This document shows positions 46,737 to 56,969 of a stretch of 64,000 nucleotides of DNA, in pieces. The stretch is from Diploscapter coronatus (taxonomy: Eukaryota > Nematoda > Chromadorea > Rhabditida > Rhabditidae): NCBI GenBank assembly GCA_964036155.1, contig OZ038422.1, positions 48,321,201 through 48,385,200 on the forward strand, given 5' to 3'. The notes under the pieces were generated by a model that was not told the DNA's origin, did no database searches, and saw only the letters and a list, made by a program, of their open reading frames with translations. The stretch's first letter is position 1, and each line of letters begins with the position of its first letter. Made by a program: the position numbers and the translations under genes.

Positions 46737-48027
46737 CAGGTACAATCCTTGGCGTTCTTCAGCTCCCACCTGACTCCGCTATCGTCGTCGTCTCGAACAA
46801 TGATCAGGGGTATACCGGTACGGCACTCACGTCCCACGATTTTACACAGCTTCTCCACATAAATACACGGATGTTTGGATGTGCGCGATTCGACCATGCT
46901 GTTTTCTAGAAATTGGATTAAAGAGGCTGGGTACTTTAGAACCATTTGGATTCAAAGAAAAGTTTCAATCCAAATGACCCTAAAGTACCCATCCCCTTTA
47001 AAATTTAAGATACAAAAATACCCTTTTCGAAGTCCAACGAGAAGAAATACTGTTTGGTGCGTTGAATGTTGATGAAGAACGTGCATTCGTGATTGGGGTT
47101 GATGGAGGTATATCCGCGGCCTTGATTTGGCTTATAATAGATGCAATTCTCTCTATTCGATCGTTTATTGTACTCGAAATTCGTCACATTTTTGTCATTT
47201 TAAATTATGATCACTGGATTTGGGATATCCAATACCTTTTCATATATTTTGGATTATAATTTTTAAACTAAAAATAATAACTACCAAAATTACTCTTCAA
47301 TCCAATATTCAACGATTTGTTAGCGCGCGTCACTATGATATCATCCGAATTGATAGCCGCAAAAATTTTCTTCTTACTCGCGTTATTCACTTTGACAATG
47401 CCAATACTCTCGACAAAATCTAAATATAAACATAAAAAATTATGATGCTTCAATTTACAGATGTTGTGCTTTAAGATATTCAACGATTTATCCACCATCA
47501 ATTCGCTTCCCTTCGGAATACAATGGTTCTCACAGAAAGGGATCCAGGCACCTAAAATCGAGTGTTTTGAATTATATCCCCTAAAGCCAAAGCCTATACA
47601 TTCAGGATTATAATCCATAATAGATCCCAAAACTTAACTATACATTTTAAATTATGATGATTCCTAGATCCAAGACTTACCGTCAGAATTCTCCAAATAC
47701 ACAGAAATAAAGGCATGTTTGATATCGTTCTTCTCGAATTCGAACGTTTCCGCCGAGTCATTGTTGATTTTCGTAAACGCCGTTGACGTGTCCACTACAC
47801 TAAACACATTAAAGAAAACTTCTCGGGAATAGTTCGTTTCCAAAGAAATCCCTTCTAAAACAAATCAATTATTATCATAGTGATATAATTCACCTACTTG
47901 CCTTAACCTTGATCCTCCCCACCCGCTTGGTGTTCGCCAACGAGCGAGCACAATCGACGCGGACTTTAATGGTAGTTCCGGTTTTGTTGATCACTTTTAC
48001 ATTTGTAGACGAAGATGTGCCGCCCAT
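46730..48027 (-). CDS. Unrecognised protein with repeated beta-like modules
   Basis: About six minus-strand exons. The start is MGGTSSSTNVKVINKTGTTI then KVRVDCARSLANTKRVGRIK (48027 to about 47905). Next come SLETNYSREVFFNVFSVVDT and FEFEKNDIKHAFISVYLENSD (about 47856-47683), GAWIPFCENHCIPKGSELMV (about 47550), SIGIVKVNNASKKKIFAAIN (about 47420), NFEYNKRSNRENCIYYKPNQ (about 47185) and VEKLCKIVGRECRTGIPLII near the end, closing KDCTCG. The pattern V-x-V-x-N-x-(T/S) followed by charged beta-like strands recurs (NVKVINKTGTTIKV and IGIVKVNNASKKKI), which suggests tandem related domains. There is no signal peptide, so it is probably cytosolic. I cannot name a family. The last codons touch a hairpin element, so the C-terminus may have been altered by its insertion. 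Confidence 0.5.
46925..46993. repeat. Near-perfect hairpin in intron
   Basis: GGGTACTTTAGAACCATTTG and the complement of CAAATGACCCTAAAGTACCC pair with few mismatches around a short loop near 46957-46962. Total about 69 bp. It lies in an intron of the minus-strand gene. Confidence 0.7.
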
Positions 48028-49160
48028 TTTGGTTTATGTTCCCTAAACCTATTGACTATATATTTTGAATTGTAATCCAAGTTTTAGCTAAAATTCTCAT
48101 TCTTTTCGTTATAACGCGCTAAAAATTAAGTCAACATAGAATGGGTGTACAAAATCAATAGCAACATTGTCTAGTGTGTTCGATGATTTATCGCCTAAGC
48201 CTAGGCCTGTGAAATGATCGAGAGCTCCGATCTCCAAGCTTATACCTCCCTTGATCTTTGAGATTTTACGTAAACGTTTTTTGGCTAGAAATATCGCGTA
48301 AAGGGTTTTTAGAATACGTGCACTCGAAATTATTAATTACAGGAAGGCACAGTCGGAACACGTCCTAAATATTCGAAAAACAAAAACTAGGATAGAATTG
48401 ATCATGCAGCTAAAATTATGAAAAGTAAAGTATTGCATAATTGTATGTATAGACAAAATTGTCGAGCCAATGCAATTGAAAAGTATGAGGAGCGCTGTAT
48501 ATGTGCTTTGTTACTTATCAATTTAGCTATTTATTTCACGCATGGGCATATAGAAAGATAGGGGGTTAGCATACTTTCATTCTCCATGATAATTTTATGC
48601 AATATGAGTTTTAGTATACAAAAAAAATGAAGAGCTGAATCGGCTATTTTCAGTCTGTTAGTAAAATTCATTAGCAATGTTTTATCAGTGCTAGAAAAGC
48701 CTTAAACGCAGTTATAATCCTTTTTTATCAATTTCGTAACGACTGTTTAAAATGATTGAAAATAGAGACAATTATCCACTGAGAAATACTGACTATAAGT
48801 ATCATATATGATTTAGAAGAAAATTATTTATAACTTCACAAACTACTTATGTTCATTATACGCATCGACACGTAAATTTTCAAATAGCATACTTCTTTAC
48901 TCATTGGCCATATCAATTCGCAACTAATACCTCTAAAAATCTCACCTTCAATACGTTTATTGATCAGTTTCTCAACGACGTATCATTTAATGGGCCTAAA
49001 GTAAGACCTAACATTTTTCAAGGAGCTGATCAAATTCGAGTTATTTTGATTCTGAGCTACCGCGAAAAATAAATATTTTTTTAAATAGAAAATACCTAAC
49101 ATGAAATAAAAAGAAGGTAGAGGTTTCTTGAAATTTACAAGAATTTCTGGGAAGTAATGG
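48028..49160. other. AT-rich intergenic spacer
   Basis: No supported gene. The stretch upstream of 48027 should contain the promoter of the minus-strand gene. Confidence 0.4.
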
Positions 49161-49179
49161 CCCGTTCATACTTAGTTGC

Positions 49180-49263
49180 AATGCAACTTGCAATTTGCAA
49201 CTCGCTTGAAATAGCATGGAAAATGCAGAGAGCGCGATTGCATCAAATTGCATTATTTCTTGT
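49180..49263. repeat. Half copy of the TTGCAACTC hairpin MITE
   Basis: TTGCAACTCGCTTGAAATAG then CATGGAAAAT, and AGAGCGCGATTGCATCAAAT matching the interior of 37819-37926. The right half is missing, and the next element starts exactly where the similarity stops. Confidence 0.7.
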
Positions 49264-49382
49264 ACTGAGAGCAGCGCACTCGCGAAGCACCCACGAGTGG
49301 CGTGCGCCGTTCGCAGGTGCTTAGAGGGTGGTTCGTGGGTGCTTTGTAGGTGGGATTTTCTCGCGGGTGCGCTGCTCTCAGT
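49264..49382. mobile_element. GC-rich TIR element
   Basis: 119 bp. The left end ACTGAGAGCAGCGCACTCGC matches the right-end complement ACTGAGAGCAGCGCACCCGC. Inner arms with AGCACCCACGA also pair. Its GC content is far above the surroundings. No target duplication could be seen. Confidence 0.75.
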
Positions 49383-51624
49383 GAAAGACTTAAAACACTA
49401 ACATCTGAAAAGTTGTCCATTTCCAAATTACAGGTGGATTATCATATCAGTATACCAGTTCATCTGTTTAAAGTTGGAAGGTTGAAATGATGGAATAGCT
49501 TTAATTTACTTTTTTTTACATCTGAACATTCAGTATTAGAGTTAAAAATCTAGAAATGTTCAAAATATTTCAGTCAACTAGTCAGAAATATCACCAGATC
49601 AAGAAATCACGAGTATGCTTTGACAAGATTCCAAATATTCAATGGTTCAAAGGCTTCAAAAATAAGTAATTTCGTTGTTTTCATTTTATCAATTTTCTAA
49701 ATATTGATAGCTTTTATGACCTCTCACTTTGAGAGGCGTTCCAAAATTCCACTGCGACCAGATAAGGTCGACGCAAGAATATTACCTTGCTCAAACAACT
49801 TTTGAGGACGATACAGTCTCAACCTCGATAGAATCCCCATTCCTGAGCTAAATTCTAGTCTGCAATGATTTAGGCGAAATTGGAAAGTGTTCTCTAACTA
49901 GTCGAATGAAAGTGGGAGCACGAGGAAATGGAGGGAGAGAAAGATGCCTCGCCTACTGAGATTTAGCGCAGGGAGGGAAAGTATATTGAGGATGAGCCCG
50001 AGAAACTATCTCGATAGAGATCTTTGAGGTAAAATTCAAAGGACGACCTCCACGGTTGTTAAAGGAATTTTGGAATGCTTTCCAATGGAGAGCCATAAAA
50101 GTAAATATAAGGTCAAAATAATAGAATTTATCAATAAAAATGAATAAAATAAACCTAAACTCCGACAAAATCAGTCAGGGATTTGGGATTTTCATTATAT
50201 TATTACTTTGTTATTCGTTATTTCGTTCAGGACATCGATAAGTCGAATTGTCAGATGAAAACTTCAAGATCTCGAAATAGAGTAGAGGAGTTGTCTAATT
50301 TTCTAAATTTACGGTATGTCGAATCAATCATCCTAGTGAATTCGGATTTATTTTCTTCTACTTTAATTTCATCTTATCTTTTGCTCTGTATAACGACGAT
50401 TCTAGATATTTTCATCCCTTTTGTATTTCAAGCATTCAAATACTAAGCGAACTAAATGTAGCTAATCGAATTTTAGCCTTTCTTTAGAAAGTAAACCTAT
50501 TCAATAGTCGGCTAGCCATTCTTTCAAATTCTCTTGATCATATTTAGAACATTTAGAGAACACATACTCGTATTTGAATATGAAATTCGATCATTTTTTG
50601 TAAGAGAAATGGTCGATCTTCGAATCGAATCAAAATTCCAATTTGCAATTACGAAAATTGCTATAATTATCGAGTCAATTAAGGATTTGGATTAACACAA
50701 ATTGAATTTCTCTTTTTGATTAGGAGGCTGCTTGAAGAACCAGCCAATATTTCTATAAATCTAATTCCTATCAATGTCAAATTTGAAGAAAACACTTGCG
50801 TTCTCTAGTCATATTCATTACATTACCTCTATTAAATCTTTCAGAATGATCGATTATTAGAATATTAGGATGAGTAACGAATGTAAACAAGATTTCAGAT
50901 AGTATCAGTGTATAAGTATCACAAATCATGTTTATTGCATATCGAATTTGAATTAATTAAAAAGACTTTCTGTCAGAACAGAAAATTATAAAGCAGTAGA
51001 GTAGAGGAAGGGGTCTGCGAAGCAAATTCTATCCATAGAAAATTGACACAATAGTGATCCGAAACAGCATTTTAGCGGAGCATTTTTGCTTAATGGGAAC
51101 AGACTCGAATGATCTGGGATCTGACTTAGGCCCTGTCTATCAGAGCTGGACGAAATTCTGATTTCTCTTTGCTTTTCTGTATTTCGTGTTCATGTTCTAT
51201 TTGGATGCTTTCATTGTCTTCTAATTTTATGACCTCTTTCGAGGCTTGCAAACATTTCGAGGAATCCGTGTTTCAGGACTCAACGAGGGTAATTGGTGAA
51301 AGTTTTCAACCAGCAATAACCGCTCCTCAGCAGGGCTTCATAGGACACGGTACAACCTTTGCGCAAGGATAGAGACCCCTTCTGCACAAAACCCTATGGC
51401 CCCACTCTATGGAGTATCGCTGCCTAGTTTGTTGTTTCTATCTTCCATATTTATTTATAGATGAAAGAGAGAGGAAAAAATATGCCTTTTGAACACGAGA
51501 ATATTTCGCAAGTAGCATGGTATTGTCACTTGCGAATAGATAGATATTGCACAATCTTCTGAAATCTGACGTAATCAGGAAACTGAAAAATTCTGTCGGA
51601 AAAGTATTCTAATCGAGAAATAGC
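49383..51624. other. Long intergenic spacer
   Basis: No gene that I can support. An imperfect inverted pair (TTCCAAAATTCC near 49739 and GGAATTTTGGAA near 50067) may bound an old element of about 350 bp. Short open frames near 50183-50446 and 51169-51372 have no recognisable domains. Confidence 0.4.
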
Positions 51625-51721
51625 TGCAGCGTGGCGTAGAGGAAACGCGTTGGGCTCGTATGTTCGAGGAGAATTTCCTCAAGGCACTCAAAGATCGGTG
51701 GATCGAAACCATCCGCTGCAA
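51625..51721 (+). tRNA. Initiator-like tRNA with CGT anticodon and 25-nt intron
   Basis: A full cloverleaf can be folded. Acceptor TGCAGCG (51625-51631) pairs 7 of 7 with CGCTGCA (51714-51720). The D stem is GCGT/ACGC (51634-51637, 51645-51648). The anticodon stem TTGGG (51650-51654) pairs with CTCAA (51687-51691), with one G-T. The T arm is GGTGG-ATCGAAA-CCATC (51697-51713), and the discriminator is A. Without the intron (51661-51685, between positions 37 and 38) it is 72 nt. Layout and T-loop (A54, A60) are those of eukaryotic initiator tRNA-Met. The loop reads CTCGTAA, so the anticodon is CGT (Thr codon ACG), not CAT. A-box TGGCGTAGAGG fits consensus; the B-box is the initiator variant GGATCGAAACC. 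TTTT at 51726-51729 is a Pol III terminator. It could be a remoulded functional tRNA or a young pseudogene; the paired changes favour function. Confidence 0.8.
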
Positions 51722-52081
51722 TAACTTTTGAATCTTTTCTTTGCAGAAACGCGAATTAAAGAATTAAAATATTAAAGAGGATCATTCTGGAACCTTTCAA
51801 ATCATTAGAATACGATTTCTGAAAAACTGCTTTATCTGTACCACTTTGCGATAAATCAAGACCACGAGTGGATATTAATTCAGACAAGGGTGTGTAAACT
51901 GCATTGCATGAAAGAGAAACATGATGTGTGTTAATTTCAAAATATTGTATTGTGTTGAATTAAATAAAACAGATAAATAATGATGAAATGTTTATTTCAT
52001 TCTAATTTAAATCTAACAACTAGGTTGAGAAGAGGATGTCATTCCACGACCCGACCGCAGACTGATTCAGAGACCCAGAAA

Positions 52082-52771
52082 TCAGTAATAGCCGTAAGAA
52101 TCCTTATGATCGTGTCCGTACGACTCATATCCGTAATAGGGCTTGCTGCAAGACATATTTTGAATGGTAAAATTGAAATCAAATTTGTCACTGTATGTAA
52201 AATTTTCAAAGTTCAGTCAAGGACTAAATCAAGTATGGGCTTACCTGTAATAATCCTTGTAGTAGCTCTTCTTGTAATAGTACTTAGGTTTGTAGTAGTA
52301 TTTCTTGTAATAGGACTTCTGAAATAAATAGTTGTTGATCTTGAGTAAATCTTGGTTAGTTTAAATTTAAAGAACAAATTACAAATAAAATTAGTTATTT
52401 CGAAAAAATAATAGGGCGATAAATAATGAAATCACATCTTTTGCTTTCCTATTCTCTCAAATGAGTTCATTATTCAATGCTTGCCACAAATGATACTATA
52501 GATTTGCTGAATCTTCAACATTCTTTTCAATATTCAATATCAACTTCCAAGCAATTCTAGCAAGTGTCAAATTTTAAATGTGTCATCATCCATCCCCACC
52601 TTATAGTAGTATTTTTTCGGCTTATAGTAGTCCTTCTGCAATTAAATGGTTATTTTATCGATCTAAAATCGAATTTTGGCTCACGTAATAATATCCTCCA
52701 GCTTCGACGCAGAGAGCGAGCATAGCCACGAGGCAGGCGATGAGAATGATCGAATTGAATAGTTTGGCCAT
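52082..52771 (-). CDS. Short secreted Tyr/Lys/Gly-rich peptide
   Basis: Four exons (52771-52685, 52635-52600, 52318-52245, 52145-52082) join exactly in frame to 86 residues. A signal peptide MAKLFNSIILIACLVAMLAL then CVEA leads to a mature part made almost only of Tyr, Lys, Gly and Ser: GGYYYKDYYKPKKYYYK, YYKKYYYKPKYYYKKSYYKD, ending KPYYGYESYGHDHKDSYGYY. There is no Cys in the mature part. Known nematode proteins of similar look are cuticle-associated or antimicrobial Tyr/Gly-rich peptides; sequence alone does not decide. The repeating YYK units suggest crosslinking through tyrosine or binding to acidic surfaces, which is inference. Introns are short except 52319-52599. A TATA box lies 76 nt upstream of the start. 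Confidence 0.75.
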
Positions 52772-52846
52772 TTTGGGGAATTTGGAGGAAAGACTTCGAG
52801 GATTAGAACTCGAAGAGTTGCTTGGTTTGACTGGGGAATGACCGTG

Positions 52847-52854
52847 CTTTTATA
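52847..52854 (-). promoter_or_regulatory. TATA box of the Tyr/Lys-rich peptide gene
   Basis: TATAAAAG on the minus strand, 76 nt upstream of the ATG at 52771. It is a clean match in a stretch that is GC-richer than the spacer around it. A strong TATA box fits a highly or inducibly expressed secreted peptide. Confidence 0.6.
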
Positions 52855-54314
52855 CTGGGAATTCCTTGAATTCGATTCAGGAACTGACATGTTGGGTTTG
52901 CAAATTCTAAATTAATGCACAATTATGAATTTGTAACCGAAATGTTCCAAAAATATCGACGATCCAGAAAATTGAGTTACATTTTCCAGGAAGTTCCAGG
53001 AAATGGAATGGAGTTTACGAAATGTATGAAGTAGACGTAAAAAGTAACAATACGTCGACAGTGTAAGTGCTTTGCTTGGCATGCTTCTCGAGGTCAAACA
53101 TATTGGGCAATGACTAAAGTGCTACCTGTTTAATGCGTAATGCAATCGAATACATTTACATTCGATAAGTTTCGTATAAAATTTACTGCTTCCTCTCAAT
53201 AAACCCTACAAACCTCTAGCTATTTCTGGAATAAAATAGTGAACATTTCCATTTTTTTTTTCAAATTTTTGTTGCCATTTTATTATATTTCTGAATCTTC
53301 AATGTTCACTTTTTATAATGAAGTTGGAAGCATTAGTATTCTATTGGATACTCGAATCTTGTCTCACAAATGATAGGTTTGTAGATTGTTCAGGATTTTC
53401 TTCCTGTTGATTAGTGATCTTCAACCTAAAAGTTTTAGCGAAATTGCCTTCCATGACTTTGACTTCACAGTGGGCGGGACTTGCACTCTCTAGCGAAAGG
53501 GACGTAGTTATAGGCGCGAATTGCACATAAAAGGTGACTCCGCTCTTTAAGCTTTGAGCAAACTAGGAACGGTTCTAGAAATGATTTTTTTTTCTTTCTA
53601 GCCTTATTATTCCCACGGAGTGATGTCGACTACTCTCTATAATAGGACAGTCGGCCTATCCTAATCACACAGGACTAGTGGCTCGGCCCGAGAACAGACT
53701 GTTGTTGTGTGCAACAGCCGAGGGATTTTAGGCAAATTTTCGTGGTTTTATCTAGAGACCGCAAGCTCCGTCCATTTCGTGAAGTCAAGATCAAGGAAAA
53801 AGCTTCACCAAAATCTTAAAAAAATTCTAGAAAATTTTCAAAATGATTTTTTGCTGAAATAACGCAATACAAAGCTATTTGGTACTTGTTTCATCCAACT
53901 TTGCACTCAAACTGCAGAATGGACATGACCTATCATTTTGGGAATAATGAAAACTTTGGAATGTTCCAGAAACAAACAAAACAGAACTAACAAATGTTTT
54001 TATAAGAAAAAAGGTTTCCGATCGTCGTCTTCAAAAACTCATATCTTTGGTTACACTGATCCGTTTTTGCTATAATCCTGTCTAGCCCTACAGAATCCTG
54101 GAAAAATACTTTCATGACTTTGTCTTCACATCGGAGATATCACTTGCGCTCCCCATGTATATGTATTTGCCTCTTCCTATCGTTAAACATCGTTCATTTG
54201 GTATGTTCTTTACTCGATATTTTCAAAAATATTTATTTAAAGATTAAGACGTACAGTAACACATATTGAACACAGACTTTTAAAATGCATCAAAAATTAA
54301 AAATTAGTCGATTA
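52855..54314. other. Intergenic region with one orphan open frame
   Basis: A minus-strand frame at 53559-53341 reads QSLKSGVTFYVQFAPITTSL, then HCEVKVMEGNFAKTFRLKIT before TAG. Its composition looks coding, but there is no start or splice partner and I recognise no family; it may be the 3' exon of a lost gene. No other gene is seen. The 53620-53790 stretch is less AT-rich but carries no clear RNA fold. Confidence 0.35.
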
Positions 54315-56544
54315 TTAATCCAGTTTCGAAGCCTCTAAACCCAGTGGTAGACATCACCACAAACAGGCCCAAAAGTAATGCCGAGCCAAATAGATCGCCC
54401 AAAGCCGTCATTATTGGAATGGTGTTGTTGTCCGGGTTCATTCGAATGAGCCATAAAATCCGGGCGAAAAATTGGCAAATGTACAGAAGGAGAAATACCT
54501 AAAATTTAAGGGGCAAAATGGGGTTTTTTTCAAAAAGAAAATCAGAAAGAGCCCAAAAATTTTAACTGAAAAAGAGGTTTTTTTTTTAAATTGAGTCGAT
54601 TTTCTTAGGAGTTGAATTTTTAAAGACTACTCATAAACACAAAGTCGATTTTACCCGAAAAATTTGTTTTCTAAGGGTTTTCTGTCTTTTCAAATTAAAA
54701 AAAATTACTTGTACAACTCCGATCACCAAGTACAGCCCGAAAAACATCCAGTTCCAAGTCGAAAACCCAATATTGATCGCGAAAATCAGAACCAAAAAAA
54801 TGATGTGACCAGGAATGCTCATCAAAAGCAAAATTACGGCAACGACTGATTCATTCTCTAAAATAAAAAAAACTAAAGATTTTTTTTTTCGAAATTTGAA
54901 ACCACCTTGACATGAAAACGCTCTAACAGGGTTCAGATAAGTCAGCAGGCGATTTTCCGGCAACTGCCCAGAAGTTGCAAATTTGTGAAGATATGTGCTA
55001 ATCCTACTGGATTGTACGGCTACAAGGTTACCTCCGACGCCTAAAAGTTCTAAATTTAAAAAAATATTCAAGAATTGAAAAATTGAAAAAAACAAATCTA
55101 TTTTTAATGTTAAAAATACCGTTGATTACTGGCTGAAAAGTACCCACATCTGGGTATTTTTTGATCGCATTTTGCATGATTATGCCACCGCCACTAAAAT
55201 TATTTTTAATCGAGAGATTTTTGGGAAATTTTTGAACTCTTACGTGCTAATAACCATCGCCGTTAGAATAGAAAACCATCCGGACTTTAGAACTTGTTTG
55301 GTTAGCGGATTTCTGGACGTAATAAACATCCAAAAGAACGAAGAAAGCAGGAACAAGCCCAAAAGGATGCAATATAAGACCAAATTGTGTTCCTTTCCAT
55401 TGTTAATTAGAGTCCCGAAGAGAACCTAAAGTTTCATAAGAGAAAAAATTCTCAAAAGAGCGCTTTTAAAACTTACGAAGAACCCCAACGTTATAGTATC
55501 TCCTGTAGTTCCAGCTAATGGGGTCGTGATATTATCCGGATTAACGCCACATTTGTTAGCGAGCAGAGTAATTGCGACCATCAAGGTGGCTAGCATGAAA
55601 GAAGTCGCCGAACCGGTTACGACAGAAGCCAAGTGAAGGGCCACGACGCGATGCCAAGTGAACTAAAATAGAGGTTTAGGCTAGACTTCAGTTCAAACCC
55701 CTTACATTCTCCCCACTTTCTCCCAATTTATAAATCACCGATGCAATAATAGCCGCTAGAAACGCGACAATTATCGCTTGAGCCTGATCCAAGGCAACGC
55801 TCGAAATGAAGATCTTGAGTTGCTGCTTCCTCGTCTTCAACAGACCCAAATTGGTCCAAGTGCCCAGTCGCGAAGCCAAAGTCATTTCCAAGTTCCCTTT
55901 AAGACCCAACAGTGGTGGAATCAGGACCAAGGCTTCCTGCATCTGCGTCAAAAATGACCATTTCTGAGCGTGAGACAGCAAAAGACCGGCACATGCCATT
56001 CCAAGGCCCGCTAAGAAGAAGGGGATGCCGGTCTGAAAAAGGGTTAAACAGGCCAAAAGCGAAAAGATACCTCGATTATGAACGATTTCTTGGTCTCCGG
56101 CTTGGTCGGGTCTAGCTTCGATCTCCAAAACGGGTTTTGTTCGACGATTTTTAAGAGGTAATCCGAGTCGGGGAACCATCCGATTGGGACAGTGCTTGAG
56201 ACGATAGATATGGAGGTGTCCGAGTGTTTGAGTCCATCGTTCTTCTGGCCATTTTGAATTTTCAAGAATTCCATGCTAGGTGAAGCTGGGATTGGAGTAG
56301 AGTCCGCGCTAGAGCTGCCCATGTGTCCAGGATCAGCTGTGATTGGAGTTTCTGGAACTGAGATTTCGCCGCCTAAAACGAAAAGGTACATTCCAAAGTT
56401 TATGACTATCGTATCGTTGAGCTTAGGCTTACGCTTAGGTTAATACTTATTGTTAGGCTAAGACTAGACTAGTTCTAAGGCTTCGGCTTTTAGGTTTAGC
56501 TTACTTTCCACATCCACTTCCGTCGCTAGGGTCGCGCTGCTCAT
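54315..56544 (-). CDS. SLC41/MgtE-type magnesium transporter
   Basis: Multi-pass membrane protein of the SLC41 family, which moves Mg2+ (and possibly other divalent ions, with Na+ exchange proposed for SLC41A1). The start is MSSATLATEVDVES, followed by a Ser/Pro-rich cytosolic N-terminus (GHMGSSSADSTPIPASPSME near 56330). Two MgtE-like halves follow. First half: GIPFFLAGLGMACAGLLLSH, IPPLLGLKGNLEMTLASRLG, then CGVNPDNITTPLAGTTGDTI (near 55540). Second half: INGVGGNLVAVQSSRISTYL (near 55020), MSIPGHIIFLVLIFAINIGF, then RMNPDNNTIPIMTALGDLFG (near 54420). The paired NPDN-x-(T)-x-P signatures with following GD are the ion-path motifs of this family, and both are intact. It ends TGLEASKLD. Around ten transmembrane helices are expected, at the plasma membrane or basolateral surface. 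Intron-exon joins in the last third are approximate. Confidence 0.9.
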
Positions 56545-56969
56545 CTTGGATCCAGTCGAGCCTCGCGGCCGCCTTGGATCAAAATCGAGAAAACGAAGAA
56601 GATAAAGGAGCTCTTTGCGGGAGTCCGAATTGCCGACGCCAAGTTTATCATCCAAAGGAGAGTTAGGAATACGTGAAAGTTTTAAGAAAATTAACGAATA
56701 AGCCTGAAATTTCAAATTAAACGACAAAAAGGGAAATTTTTCTAGACTAAGTTGACCCAAACAGTATAGAAATTCACGAAAAATTGTGCAGGCTATTAGG
56801 ATGTGTTAAGTTTAAGTTGTACTTAGGTTATGGTAAGTACAACTGCACGAAATAGGTAAGGTTTATTTCCTGGATAGAATACAATAAAAGGTAAACACGA
56901 AGTAGGTAAGGTGAACAAGTAAAACGCGAAGTGATGTAACAAGTAAGGGTGCCGCTTTATATATACATA

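Noticed and set aside
50183..50446. Hydrophobic 87-codon frame
   Set aside because: The AT-rich sequence makes Ile/Phe/Leu-rich frames by chance. No paralogue or splice partner is visible.
51980..52327. Plus-strand frame of 115 codons
   Set aside because: It is the antisense of two exons of the Tyr/Lys-rich peptide gene. The minus-strand reading has signal peptide and exact splice joins.
53620..53790. Possible structured RNA in a less AT-rich patch
   Set aside because: I found no fold, box motif or polymerase III terminator that fits a known RNA family.
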